DNA of 11,540 bases from Bacteroidota bacterium (GTDB lineage: Bacteria > Bacteroidota > Bacteroidia > Cytophagales > Cyclobacteriaceae): NCBI GenBank assembly GCA_023431285.1, contig JAEYXN010000116.1, positions 1 through 11,540 of the forward strand, in the 5' to 3' direction. Position 1 is the stretch's first letter. Each line of letters starts with the position of its first letter. The notes under the pieces are model-generated. The model was not told the DNA's origin and did no database searches. It was given only the letters and a program-made list of their open reading frames with translations. Shown piece by piece: positions 1-6,726 of this stretch. Both the position numbers and the translations under genes were made by a program.

Positions 1-983
1 CCTTCAATGGTAGTCTGAAATATCCCGTGCAAAGAATTCTCAAAGATGTTTCGATACCGTTCATGAGCAGCGCGCATAGCCTCTTCGTGAACTTTCCGGA
101 ACTCTTCTTCCTGCCGGTGACGCTCAGAAATATCCCGCAGCTGCAGCACATATCCGGCGTTTGCATTTCCGTCTAATGACATCGACGACACAGTGAGAAG
201 GACGTGAATGGCAGTTCCATCCTTATGGAGATGGCGTGCCTCACCCCGATAAGCGCGATTCCCCTGGAGAAAATCCTCGAAGTTCTGGCCATAGGGGATG
301 ATCGAACCTCGAACAATATCGTGCACGGATCTTCCGATAGTTTCTGATCGCTTATATCCATAAAGCATCTCGGCCCCATAGTTCCAGCTTTCAATCAACC
401 CCAGTGGATTGATCGCAAGTATCGCGTCACTGGTTTGATCAAGAATGATGGCAAGCTTCTGTACCTCCTGAATACTCTGCCGCGAATTCAGTAAGGTATA
501 TCGCATATTGAGAAGATTGACAACCTGGCTGGACAGCTTTCTCAGACAATTTTTTTGTTCCTCATTCAGCGACCTCGGAACAACATCCATAACGGCAAGC
601 GTTCCAACTTTAAAGTGATCGTTCGTAGTGAGCGGCATCCCGGCATAGAAGCGAATGCGCGGATCACCAACCACGAATGGATTGTCATTAAAACGACTGT
701 CCAGTAGGGTGTCCGTTATTTCCAGGATGTCGTCGCCAAGAATGGTATGGGAGCAAAAGGAAAGGTCGCGATGTGTTTCGCGTTGTGTCAATCCCTTCCT
801 GGCTTTAAACCATTGCCGTTTTTCATCCACAAGAGTGACAACAGCCATCGGTGTATTGCAGATTGTGGCTGCGATTTCTACAATGCCGTCGAAGTCCGGA
901 TCATCAGCTGAATCGAGAATCTGGTAGCGTCGCATAGCCTCGATCCGTGCCTGCTCGTTTTCCGGTATTTGACTTATTTCCAT
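1..983 (-). CDS. GAF-PAS-PAS sensor protein, N-terminal part (probable sensor histidine kinase)
   Basis: This gene reads leftward from an ATG at 983 and has no stop before the window edge, so about 327 N-terminal codons are visible and the output domain is missing. Residues ~1-25 (NEQARIEAMRRYQILDS) are the usual lead-in of a bacterial GAF sensor. The GAF domain spans ~25-160, with the typical strand GTLAVMD near 127-133. A PAS domain with its PAC segment covers ~173-290 (SDAILAINPLG, then GYVLQLRDISERHRQ). A linker helix follows, and a second PAS begins at ~308 (RYRNIFENSLHGIFQ). The start is supported by the family-typical N-terminus and an in-frame stop shortly upstream. Proteins of this layout are usually cytoplasmic multi-sensor histidine kinases, less often diguanylate cyclases; the visible part cannot decide. 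No membrane segment is seen. It lies in the same direction as two genes upstream, 220 bases away. Confidence 0.85.
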   Translation of the reverse strand, partial: MEISQIPENEQARIEAMRRYQILDSADDPDFDGIVEIAATICNTPMAVVTLVDEKRQWFKARKGLTQRETHRDLSFCSHTILGDDILEITDTLLDSRFNDNPFVVGDPRIRFYAGMPLTTNDHFKVGTLAVMDVVPRSLNEEQKNCLRKLSSQVVNLLNMRYTLLNSRQSIQEVQKLAIILDQTSDAILAINPLGLIESWNYGAEMLYGYKRSETIGRSVHDIVRGSIIPYGQNFEDFLQGNRAYRGEARHLHKDGTAIHVLLTVSSMSLDGNANAGYVLQLRDISERHRQEEEFRKVHEEAMRAAHERYRNIFENSLHGIFQTTIE

Positions 984-1182
984 CTCTGATTGCGACAACA
1001 ATGGGGTTAGTTGCAAAATTTAAGGTAGGAGTTTTCAAGATTGCCATCAACCGGAAAAATCCAGTAAAAAGCATGCGAATGCGAGTCAAATGAATCCGTA
1101 AATTATATAGGCTGAGGGACAAGGCCGGATGAGAAATTCCCATCCAGGGCTAATGGGTCATAATATTATCTTATTCGATAAC

Positions 1183-1199
1183 ACTCTGCTCAGTAGAGT
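1183..1199 (-). terminator. Possible hairpin terminator after the 94-residue gene
   Basis: Just beyond the stop at 1204, the bases ACTCT...AGAGT form a 7-pair stem (one G-U pair) with a 3-base loop. A weaker second stem, TTATC/GATAA, follows at about 1170-1181 on the minus-strand transcript. There is no clear run of U after either stem, so intrinsic termination is only possible, not shown. Confidence 0.3.
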
Positions 1200-1203
1200 A
1201 AAA

Positions 1204-1488
1204 TCAGTTCTTCGAAAATTGTTCAGATGACTCTGATATTTTTCGTTTCGCGTCTGCGAGGGCGTCGCTGATTGAAGAATACGGCTTCACCTTGCCGTCA
1301 TCTGAAAGAATCGGAGTGTTCCAAATTTTTCGGCCTGACTGGTCCTTTGCGATGAGGTTAACAAACAGATGATCCTGGGGCTCTTCGCCAGGGAGAAACC
1401 CCATCCTGTACGATAAATCGTGCACGCAAATTTCAATAGTAAGATTCCCGATAACGACTTTTTGTGAGAGCAATTCCATTTCGTGCAT
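1204..1488 (-). CDS. Hypothetical protein, 94 aa
   Basis: I do not recognise the family. The protein is soluble-looking, with no signal peptide or membrane segment. Its N-terminal half reads as alternating beta strands (KVVIGNLTIEICV, HLFVNLIAK), and its C-terminal third is a charged helix (SISDALADAKRKISESSEQF). The chosen ATG at 1488 has GAGGG four bases upstream, which is unusually good for this genome; a second ATG three codons later is a possible alternative. It sits 66 bases downstream of a response regulator and upstream of a GAF-PAS sensor, all on the same strand, so it may be co-transcribed with signalling genes. A signalling accessory role is inference from position only. Confidence 0.6.
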   Translation of the reverse strand: MHEMELLSQKVVIGNLTIEICVHDLSYRMGFLPGEEPQDHLFVNLIAKDQSGRKIWNTPILSDDGKVKPYSSISDALADAKRKISESSEQFSKN

Positions 1489-1554
1489 TTACCCTCAAAT
1501 CAGCCTTAAAACATGATGCCTGCGGGTAGCCCGGTCGTGGAATAAACAGCAATC

Positions 1555-2007
1555 TTATTGGTTCCGGGGGGGTGTCGATCCCCCCAATGATGAAGTCTTC
1601 ACAGTCGCGTTGCCAGGTTCCAGCTCATGAAAGATAGACATGAGCCGCGCCTTCAGAATATCATAGCTCTGAGGCTTCTCAAAAAATGCGTGGGCGCCTA
1701 ATTTTCGGGTGCGGTTCACTTCTGCAGGATCACTGGCCATCGAATAAACAATTACCGGAATGCTACGGTGACGCATCTGGCCTTTCAGATACACCAGGAA
1801 TTCGTAGCCATTCACACAAGGCATATTGAGATCAAGAAAGATCACCTCCGGGGCGATTTCTCCATTTCGCAGTTTCATGATCGCGTCTCGCGCACTGGCA
1901 AGCGTCAAAACTTTGTAGGGACTGTCAATTTCCGCCATCGCCGTGGCGAAATCTGCAGTGTCGGAAACATCATCATCAATCAACAGACACATTTTCTCCG
2001 TGGGCAT
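1555..2007 (-). CDS. Stand-alone response regulator (receiver domain only)
   Basis: This is a single CheY-like receiver domain that would accept phosphate from a histidine kinase. Numbering from the ATG at 2007 (150 aa), the acidic triplet DDD is at 11-13, the phosphoacceptor is the Asp in FLDLNMP (59), the switch Ser is in IVYS (89), and the conserved Lys is in FFEKP (111), so every catalytic position is intact. There is no DNA-binding or enzymatic output domain. The ~35 residues after the Lys end in a Pro/Gly-rich tail (SSLGGSTPPRNQ). An in-frame GTG at 2025 would add six residues; I prefer the ATG because it puts the first beta strand at the usual distance from the N-terminus. Such receivers in Bacteroidota usually work in phosphorelays with hybrid kinases. 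The sensor at 1-983 is a candidate partner, by position only. Confidence 0.9.
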   Translation of the reverse strand: MPTEKMCLLIDDDVSDTADFATAMAEIDSPYKVLTLASARDAIMKLRNGEIAPEVIFLDLNMPCVNGYEFLVYLKGQMRHRSIPVIVYSMASDPAEVNRTRKLGAHAFFEKPQSYDILKARLMSIFHELEPGNATVKTSSLGGSTPPRNQ

Positions 2008-2322
2008 ACTATCCGGTTTAATCACCCGAATTTACCACGAAACACTTTGCGACGATTCCCCTAAGCTGCCGACCCTGCGTGAAACAGTACATGATTTACC
2101 CTGAAACAACTCTTTTTCGGCGTCATTTCGTGAGGGAAAAAATCCATTTCGCGCGACGTTTAGCTTCTGATACCGGAATCGTGTCTGAAAATGGAGGTCG
2201 CTGGCAGTGAACAGAAATTCCAATCTGAGTAATGTTATTCAAAATTTTGTCGATGAATTTCGTGGCTGTCGCTCCTTCCTGTTAAATTAATGTCATATTT
2301 GATGAATTGAGAACGGCTAATC
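2008..2322. other. Intergenic region between divergent receiver genes
   Basis: About 315 bases separate the leftward response regulator from the rightward degenerate receiver. I see no convincing gene. CATATTTG at 2294-2301, one mismatch from the Bacteroidota -7 box TAnnTTTG and 21 bases before the ATG at 2323, may be the promoter of the rightward gene, but no TTG is visible at the expected -33 distance. Confidence 0.4.
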
Positions 2323-2730
2323 ATGAGGAAGACCATTGTACTCATTGGCGAATTTTTTGGAGAGCTGAATGCGATTAAGGATGCTTTGCGACGGATCTCT
2401 CCCGACATGCGGTGTATCAGCTTTACAAATCGCGACACCGGTGTGAATCTCCTGATGAAAGATCATGTTTTGAAAACAGATTTTATCATCGTTGATGATC
2501 TCATGCCATCATCAAGGCTGCCGTTGTTAAAGACCATTGAGAGACCAGATCGCGCCGGTGATGCCGCATTGATTCTCTTTTCAAAACGCGCCAATGCAAT
2601 AGCTCCCCACCCTGCGTTGCGCGTCCATTCATTCCAGAAATCTTCGAATAAGAAAGACTATCTGGACTTCCTTCAGAGTGTGATCGCTCCGGAAAACATC
2701 ACTATCGCCTCCGCTCAGGTATTTCAATAG
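2323..2730 (+). CDS. Degenerate receiver-domain protein (atypical response regulator), 135 aa
   Basis: The length and layout follow a CheY-like receiver: strand 1 (TIVLIGEFFGE), helix 1 (LNAIKDALRRI), strand 3 with a possible phosphoacceptor (FIIVDDLMP, Asp58), strand 4 with a Ser (ALILFS) and a Lys-containing strand 5/helix 5 segment (SFQKSSNKKDYLDFLQSVI). The Asp pair after strand 1 that binds Mg2+ in canonical receivers is replaced by Gly9-Glu10, and the DxxMP segment is kept only loosely. So the fold is probably kept while Mg2+-dependent phosphorylation is weakened or lost; this is inference from alignment by eye. It starts at an ATG with GAG nearby but no strong ribosome binding site, and is transcribed away from the canonical regulator at 1555-2007. 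An unrelated Rossmann-like small protein is a less likely reading. Confidence 0.65.
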   Translation: MRKTIVLIGEFFGELNAIKDALRRISPDMRCISFTNRDTGVNLLMKDHVLKTDFIIVDDLMPSSRLPLLKTIERPDRAGDAALILFSKRANAIAPHPALRVHSFQKSSNKKDYLDFLQSVIAPENITIASAQVFQ

Positions 2731-3398
2731 TATTTCGTACAAAATTATTTCCTGTTTCTTTCATAGCAAATGCTGCCTTAATTCGCCCCGAAAACGTTAC
2801 CAGCAGAACATTATTGCCAAAGAGCTAAATCCGCTGCATGTACTTCCTTGTTTATAACAAAGGAGTTTTTATAAATTGCCGTTGGGTAAACATCCATTGT
2901 AGGTGCGAAGCATCAGCTGCGCATCTCGTGAATCAGGATTCTTTCCAAGTGTTAGCGCTCAATTTTGCGACGAACGGTACATCGGCCTTCTTCCAAGAGC
3001 CGTCGAATTGAGAAGTTGATATCGTCAGCAGAAAAATAATCGAAGGATGAGGTGGGGTTGATAAGCGTCGGGGACCGACGGGAGCTTGCTGATTTTCAGT
3101 TTGTAAGTAAACTATCTATTCAGCACTTCGGCGTACTCTCCAGACTTTTCGTCGCTGAGAAAGAATGCCTGCCCTGAGAATAAATTTGAAAGAAACAATT
3201 ACCAGGCATCTTTGAAACAACCGTACCGCTATGCGCAAGAATACTGGAAATGCTGCTGCCCGGAAAAATAGTTGAATTCAAATATTACACACGTGCACAA
3301 TGACAGGAATGACCTCCCTGCCAACGGATGTCAAGACTGATATTGCGGCGCAATTTAAATCTATGTAAAAACTTAAACATGCACATCGAGGCCAAGTC
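2731..3398. other. Gene-poor stretch, possibly with decayed coding sequence
   Basis: No intact gene is visible in 668 bases. On the minus strand two short stop-bounded stretches read like protein: 3112-3190 (contains FFLSDEKSGEYAEVLNR) and 2952-3092 (contains FSADDINFSIRRLLEEG). They are in different frames and lack clear start codons, so they may be remnants of one or more broken genes. A 6-pair hairpin with a 3-base loop lies at 3066-3080 (CGTCGG gga CCGACG). The last 100 bases before 3399 should hold the promoter of the lyase gene and contain a palindrome at 3342-3354, but I see no exact TAnnTTTG box. Confidence 0.35.
3342..3354. repeat. Palindrome ATTGCG-G-CGCAAT upstream of the lyase gene
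   Basis: A perfect 6+1+6 inverted repeat lies 44 bases before the ATG at 3399. This is a position where a dimeric regulator could bind, or where a short hairpin could form in a leader RNA. No function is established. Confidence 0.4.
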
Positions 3399-4430
3399 AT
3401 GAAACGCTCCCTGTACCCTCTCATCCTGTCTGTCTTATTCTGCTTCATCTCCTGCTCTGACGATTCTCTTCCGTCCACTACCGGTAACACAGACGTAGAA
3501 GAATTGTCGGCTACCATTAATTCGGCCGCTACTATCACTGGACTTACCAAATTCAAAGTGTCCAGCCTCAATATTCCTACGTCGGGAATCGTGGACGGCA
3601 AACGCTTTTATGTTGATGGAAGTCTTCGGGCGAACATTTCCTATTACCCTTATGCGGTAATGAAAGGCACGAAAGATGGCCGCGAGCGTATCAGATTCTA
3701 TATTAAACCTACAGCACCCGAAAGCTCACTTGTAGGTACAGCATATCCTTACCATCACCGTGCAGAATTCACACGTTACCCCTGGACACTCAATCTTCCC
3801 TACAAAACGGAAGAATGGATCGGATTCAGCTACATTTTCCCTGGAAAGAACGAAGGCTTTACACAGAACCAGACCCCAGTAAGTATTTACCAGAATCACG
3901 CAGGCCGCGTAGCAGGGGCAGTGGCACACCCTCCGGCGTTCCAATTAGAGATCGCTTATCCAAAGCAGCTCAACAGATCTTACGATCCTACCTACTATAC
4001 TCCCGAAGGTGGAGAAATTATGCTGATCAATAACGTTCGCGGTATACGCTGGGTAGCCCCTGGTGTTCGCGTTACGGCCGGAGCACGACTGAATATCATC
4101 ATGCAAATTGTCTACGGCACAGGATCTGATGGTCTTTGGAATGTTTGGATCAATGGAAAACACATTGAGTTCCCTGGAAGCGCGACGGTAGCCAAAGGAA
4201 ACGTAGGCAGTACGGTGTGGCCTGCCAACCCTGTCGGCGGAAATTCGAAATTTGGCTTATACCATCATCAGTTGATCTCAAAGAGTGGCGTGGATAAAAA
4301 TTACGCGAAAGGCCACACAAACATGGTGATGTGGATGACCGATTGGAACGACGTCTTCCGCAAGCCGGGTGACTGGGACTACAAGAATAACAACGCGTAC
4401 TCCGCAGTAGATACATCGACCTATCCTTAA
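3399..4430 (+). CDS. Surface lipoprotein with heparin-lyase-I-like polysaccharide lyase domain
   Basis: Residues 1-19 are a lipoprotein signal peptide ending in FISC; Cys19 would be lipidated, and the following SDD resembles the Bacteroidota surface-export signal for lipoproteins. After a ~25-residue linker, the domain has the sequence landmarks of the Polysacc_lyase (PF14099, heparin lyase I-like) jelly roll: RAEF at 121-124, WIGFSYIFPG at 140-149, QNH at 165-167, PPAFQLEI at 178-185, a strand pair with WNVWINGK at 247-254 and KFGLYHH at 284-290. Members of this fold cleave uronic-acid-containing polysaccharides by beta-elimination; the substrate here cannot be read from sequence. At 343 aa the length fits the family. 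No SusC/SusD pair, sulfatase or other glycan enzyme is in the window, so it appears to be a lone gene rather than part of a utilisation locus. It ends just before a strong terminator. Confidence 0.8.
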   Translation: MKRSLYPLILSVLFCFISCSDDSLPSTTGNTDVEELSATINSAATITGLTKFKVSSLNIPTSGIVDGKRFYVDGSLRANISYYPYAVMKGTKDGRERIRFYIKPTAPESSLVGTAYPYHHRAEFTRYPWTLNLPYKTEEWIGFSYIFPGKNEGFTQNQTPVSIYQNHAGRVAGAVAHPPAFQLEIAYPKQLNRSYDPTYYTPEGGEIMLINNVRGIRWVAPGVRVTAGARLNIIMQIVYGTGSDGLWNVWINGKHIEFPGSATVAKGNVGSTVWPANPVGGNSKFGLYHHQLISKSGVDKNYAKGHTNMVMWMTDWNDVFRKPGDWDYKNNNAYSAVDTSTYP

Positions 4431-4446
4431 CCGAACCTATATGTGG

Positions 4447-4480
4447 AAAGAGGCTGTCCCTAAAACGGGCAGCCTCTTTT
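4447..4480 (+). terminator. Intrinsic terminator of the lyase gene
   Basis: AAAGAGGCTG pairs with CAGCCTCTTT, extended by CCC/GGG past a single bulged T around a TAAAAC loop, and the 3' arm ends in TTTT. It begins 16 bases after the TAA at 4430, the classic place for a Rho-independent terminator. The A-rich start of the 5' arm allows partial activity on the minus strand too, although no leftward gene ends here. Confidence 0.88.
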
Positions 4481-4511
4481 GGTTTATAGCCGGAACAAAA
4501 GCATTGTTATT

Positions 4512-5090
4512 ATGACCAACCTTCTTCCTCATGACGGCACCGTATTCTACATGCCATCAGTCTTCAATGAAGTAGAGTCCTCTCTCATTTTTACAACCCT
4601 CCTTAGCGAAGCGGATTGGCAGCACGATGTGGTGAAAATCTTTGGAAAGGTTCACATCACCTCCAGAAAAGTAGCATGGTACGGCGACGAGGATTTCTCT
4701 TACTCGTATTCGAATTCAACAAAGGTGGCGCTGCCCTGGACGAAAACTCTTTTCGAAGTAAAACAGCGGGTGGAGCAACACTGCGCAACAAAATTCAACT
4801 CGTGTCTACTGAATCTTTACCACAACGGAAACGAAGGGATGGGATGGCATAGTGATGACGAACGCGTTCTCGGAATTAATCCACAGATTGCATCCGTGAG
4901 TTTTGGAGCACCACGAAAATTCTTGTTCAAGCATAAGAAATCTGACGAAGGAATTTCAATGATCCTCGAAAACGGAAGTGTGTTATTGATGAAAGACGAA
5001 ACACAGCATTTCTGGAAACATACCCTTCCAAAATCCAGGCGTGTCCATCATCCAAGGATCAATTTGACTTTTCGGAAATTCATAGGTTGA
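4512..5090 (+). CDS. AlkB-like 2-oxoglutarate/Fe(II) dioxygenase (alkylation repair)
   Basis: This is a cytoplasmic 192-residue enzyme of the AlkB family, which removes methyl groups from damaged bases such as 1-methyladenine and 3-methylcytosine by oxidation. The iron ligands are visible: His113 and Asp115 in MGWHSDDE and His170 in WKHTLP. The 2-oxoglutarate-binding signature RxNxTFR is complete (Arg182, Asn184, Arg188). LNLYHNGNEGMGWHSDD and ASVSFGAPRKFLFKH are typical of the ALKBH2/3-like bacterial branch rather than E. coli AlkB. I take the ATG at 4512; an in-frame TTG at 4479 lies inside the terminator and is unlikely. Because the gene follows a strong terminator by about 30 bases, its own promoter must be very close or overlapping; I see no exact -7 box. 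It has no partner such as Ada or a glycosylase nearby. Confidence 0.93.
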   Translation: MTNLLPHDGTVFYMPSVFNEVESSLIFTTLLSEADWQHDVVKIFGKVHITSRKVAWYGDEDFSYSYSNSTKVALPWTKTLFEVKQRVEQHCATKFNSCLLNLYHNGNEGMGWHSDDERVLGINPQIASVSFGAPRKFLFKHKKSDEGISMILENGSVLLMKDETQHFWKHTLPKSRRVHHPRINLTFRKFIG

Positions 5091-5163
5091 TCTTAGGAAT
5101 GCAAGTCGGCATCTGTTGATTTCTCAATAAAGCAGGAATATCAAAATCATTCTGATTGAAGCA

Positions 5164-5541
5164 CTAAGACACCGCTACAACTTCCCTGACATCAGAAAGG
5201 AGCTTGTCCGGTGATTCACTTTTAAGAATGTAGCCGTTGGCGCCAAGCTTTCTATAGATCAGTTTTTCATGATCGTTATCATAGCCGGAGTACATGATGA
5301 TGCGTGTCCGCGAATAAGCCTTCATACTTTTTATCTTGAGAAGAGTCTCCTTCCCATCCATGCCGGCCATATTTATATCAAGGAAAATATAATGTGGAAT
5401 CGAGACCGGTTGCCTCAGATACTTTATCGCTGCCTCCCCACTTTCGATTGCCACGCAATTAACGTTCGGGATAATACTTTGCAGCGTCTCACTCATCAGG
5501 GCGCAATCATCGGAATCGTCATCAATTATTAATACCAGCAT
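5164..5541 (-). CDS. Stand-alone response regulator (receiver domain only)
   Basis: A complete 125-residue CheY-like receiver with no output domain. The acidic cluster DDD is at 7-9, the phosphoacceptor is Asp55 in FLDINMAG, the switch residue is Ser85 in IIMYSG, and the conserved Lys107 is in YILKSESP. NMAG replaces the usual NMP, and KSE replaces KP; both are tolerated in the family. The ATG at 5541 puts strand 1 directly at the N-terminus. It converges with the AlkB gene (73 bases between stops) and is separated by 331 bases from the next rightward gene, so it appears to be monocistronic. Its kinase cannot be named from the window. Confidence 0.92.
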   Translation of the reverse strand: MLVLIIDDDSDDCALMSETLQSIIPNVNCVAIESGEAAIKYLRQPVSIPHYIFLDINMAGMDGKETLLKIKSMKAYSRTRIIMYSGYDNDHEKLIYRKLGANGYILKSESPDKLLSDVREVVAVS

Positions 5542-5872
5542 AGACGGTGAAACGGCTTAAACCAAATTAAAAAAAATAAAGGAATGAACCTTGTACAGAA
5601 CGTTTCACCCCGGCAAATATTTTCAACCCTCAACCAGCATTTTTCTGGATGACCACTCTGTAAACCGAACTTCAATGCAGATCAAACGTTTTCGCCGGAG
5701 GCTTGATTCAGGCGCTCTCCTGCTAAACAAAGTTTTATTTTTTTTCTTTGACCCGGCTTCGCCATCGCATCCTCGCTCAGCAGCTCACCAAATTCACCAG
5801 TCACGAGCTGAGAATTGTAAAAAGCGGATTAAGATTCAGCCTCCCTTTCCGCCACCAACGGCTACATTGAAA
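5542..5872. other. Intergenic region between divergent genes
   Basis: About 330 bases separate the leftward regulator and the rightward 76-residue gene. The plus-strand frame is open from a TTG at 5591 through to the small gene, but this translated stretch is low in recognisable structure (a run of Phe from a T8 tract, then Pro/Ser/His-rich), so I treat it as non-coding. It should contain both promoters. I see no exact TAnnTTTG box on either strand. Confidence 0.45.
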
Positions 5873-6103
5873 ATGTCCGACAAAAGCGAAGAAGATTTCA
5901 GGAAACTGATTTATCGGATTGGTGTCCCTCCGGAAGAAGTTGTGATGATTTTGAATTTCTTGAAGTCAGACATTCTCTCTGTTCTTAAACCTGGAGGTTA
6001 CAAAATTCACATTCCTTACCACGTGACATGGGAACATGAAGTGGTGGAAGCACGGTCTGATCACCGGATTTTCAGAAAGGCTCAGCAGATTAGCGAGTTC
6101 TGA
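5873..6103 (+). CDS. Hypothetical protein, 76 aa
   Basis: I do not recognise a family. From the ATG at 5873 the protein is MSDKSEEDFRKLIYRIG..., highly charged, without signal peptide or membrane segment. Residues ~5-35 read as two amphipathic helices split by GVPPEE, followed by a short strand-like piece (YKIHIPYHVTWEHEVV) and a basic C-terminal helix. An in-frame TTG at 5591 would give 170 residues, but the added part looks non-coding. The gene converges with the SRPBCC gene, with 21 bases between the two stops. A small adaptor or regulator is possible; nothing in the sequence shows it. Confidence 0.5.
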   Translation: MSDKSEEDFRKLIYRIGVPPEEVVMILNFLKSDILSVLKPGGYKIHIPYHVTWEHEVVEARSDHRIFRKAQQISEF

Positions 6104-6124
6104 ATCTTTTCCACTGATATAACA

Positions 6125-6616
6125 TCACAGGATACCTGCCAGTTTATCGAGAGTCTCGTTCCATCCTTCCTCACAAGTACGAGCTAGCTGAATAGGCATA
6201 CCGTTGTGCCTGATGGTAACCAGCGTATGGTCCTTTCGTTGTGCGAACGTAACGATAACCAGTAAGGTGTGTGGCCAGGACGGCGATAAGCCCACTGACG
6301 AAGGTGTGATGATTCTTCCCTCAGCATCACAAAATGAGTCTGTTGCTACGATTTTTTTCGGTCTGATTATCTCCCGAAAGATTCCTTTTGTCCAGAACTC
6401 GACTCCTTGAGGAGACCGTGTGCAACAATGGTATTCGCCACCAACCCGGAGATCAATCTTGCAAACGGGGGCCGTAAAACCGGCGGGGCCCCACCATCTC
6501 ATCAAGGAAGCCGGTTGTGTCCACGCATCAAAAATGCGCCCTGCATCGCAGTGAAAGACGCGGCGGATGACAAGGTTGTAAACCTCAAATTTTGTCAGGC
6601 TGTTGCTGAACTGCAT
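6125..6616 (-). CDS. SRPBCC / AHSA1-type (START-like) domain protein
   Basis: A 163-residue protein with the hydrophobic-pocket helix-grip fold of the AHSA1/YndB-like SRPBCC family. The hallmarks are IRRVFHCDAGRIFDAWTQP (strand 1 plus helix 1) and LMRWWGPAGF with the family-typical RWWGP, then the strand DLRVGGEYHC, the GIFREIIRPKKIVATDSF segment, and a C-terminal helix EEGWNETLDKLAGIL. Members bind small hydrophobic ligands or act as Hsp90 co-chaperone-like proteins; many bacterial ones are of unknown function, and no ligand can be inferred here. Two adjacent Cys at the pocket strand (HCC) are uncommon. The ATG at 6616 is three bases from an inverted repeat covering a -7 box and a possible ribosome binding site. 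The protein is likely cytoplasmic. Confidence 0.85.
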   Translation of the reverse strand: MQFSNSLTKFEVYNLVIRRVFHCDAGRIFDAWTQPASLMRWWGPAGFTAPVCKIDLRVGGEYHCCTRSPQGVEFWTKGIFREIIRPKKIVATDSFCDAEGRIITPSSVGLSPSWPHTLLVIVTFAQRKDHTLVTIRHNGMPIQLARTCEEGWNETLDKLAGIL

Positions 6617-6619
6617 ATC

Positions 6620-6643
6620 GGGTAACCTTTCACAAAGGTACCC
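6620..6643 (-). promoter_or_regulatory. Inverted repeat over promoter/leader of the SRPBCC gene
   Basis: On the minus strand, GGGTACCTTT and AAAGGTTACCC pair around a 3-base loop with a single bulged base, a 10-pair stem ending three bases before the ATG at 6616. The element contains TACCTTTG (6633-6640), an exact Bacteroidota -7 box, and AAAGG, the only Shine-Dalgarno-like sequence before the start. It could be an operator for a dimeric repressor, or, if transcription starts further upstream, an RNA hairpin that hides the ribosome binding site. No TTG is seen at the -33 spacing. Confidence 0.5.
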
Positions 6644-6645
6644 TC

Positions 6646-6671
6646 AGACTAAAACCTCTACCGAGACTAAA
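6646..6671. repeat. Direct repeat AGACTAAA, 18-base period
   Basis: AGACTAAA occurs at 6646-6653 and again at 6664-6671, directly upstream of the -7 box of the SRPBCC gene. An 18-base period is less than two helix turns, so two proteins would not sit on exactly the same face. It may be an activator site or chance. Confidence 0.3.
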
Positions 6672-6726
6672 GTCGACAGAAACAGGGTTAAATGCGACAT
6701 TCTCCCAGACGAGAGATTAGCACGTG

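Noticed and set aside
904..1143. 79-residue open frame on the minus strand
   Set aside because: It overlaps the family-typical N-terminus of the GAF-PAS sensor in another frame and shows no domain-like sequence.
1562..1586. tRNA-like 3' end on the minus strand (5-pair G/C stem, loop ATCGACA, later CCA)
   Set aside because: The acceptor strand is too short for a tRNA, the loop does not match the T-loop at its first base, there is no upstream clover-leaf, and the bases are explained as the end of the response regulator gene.
2032..2223. 63-residue open frame on the minus strand in the 2008-2322 gap
   Set aside because: No recognisable motif and low-complexity basic/Ser-rich translation; it also covers the expected promoter region of the response regulator.
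2846..2876. TTGTT/AACAA small stem followed by AAAGGAG and a TTG, suggesting a small gene
   Set aside because: The frame after the TTG closes after eight codons.
4479..4511. TTG start extending the AlkB-like protein by 11 residues
   Set aside because: It lies within the 3' arm of the lyase terminator, and the family does not need the extra residues.
5591..5872. 94-residue N-terminal extension of the 76-residue protein from a TTG
   Set aside because: The extension translates a T8 tract into Phe runs and has no structural pattern; a plain ATG follows at 5873.
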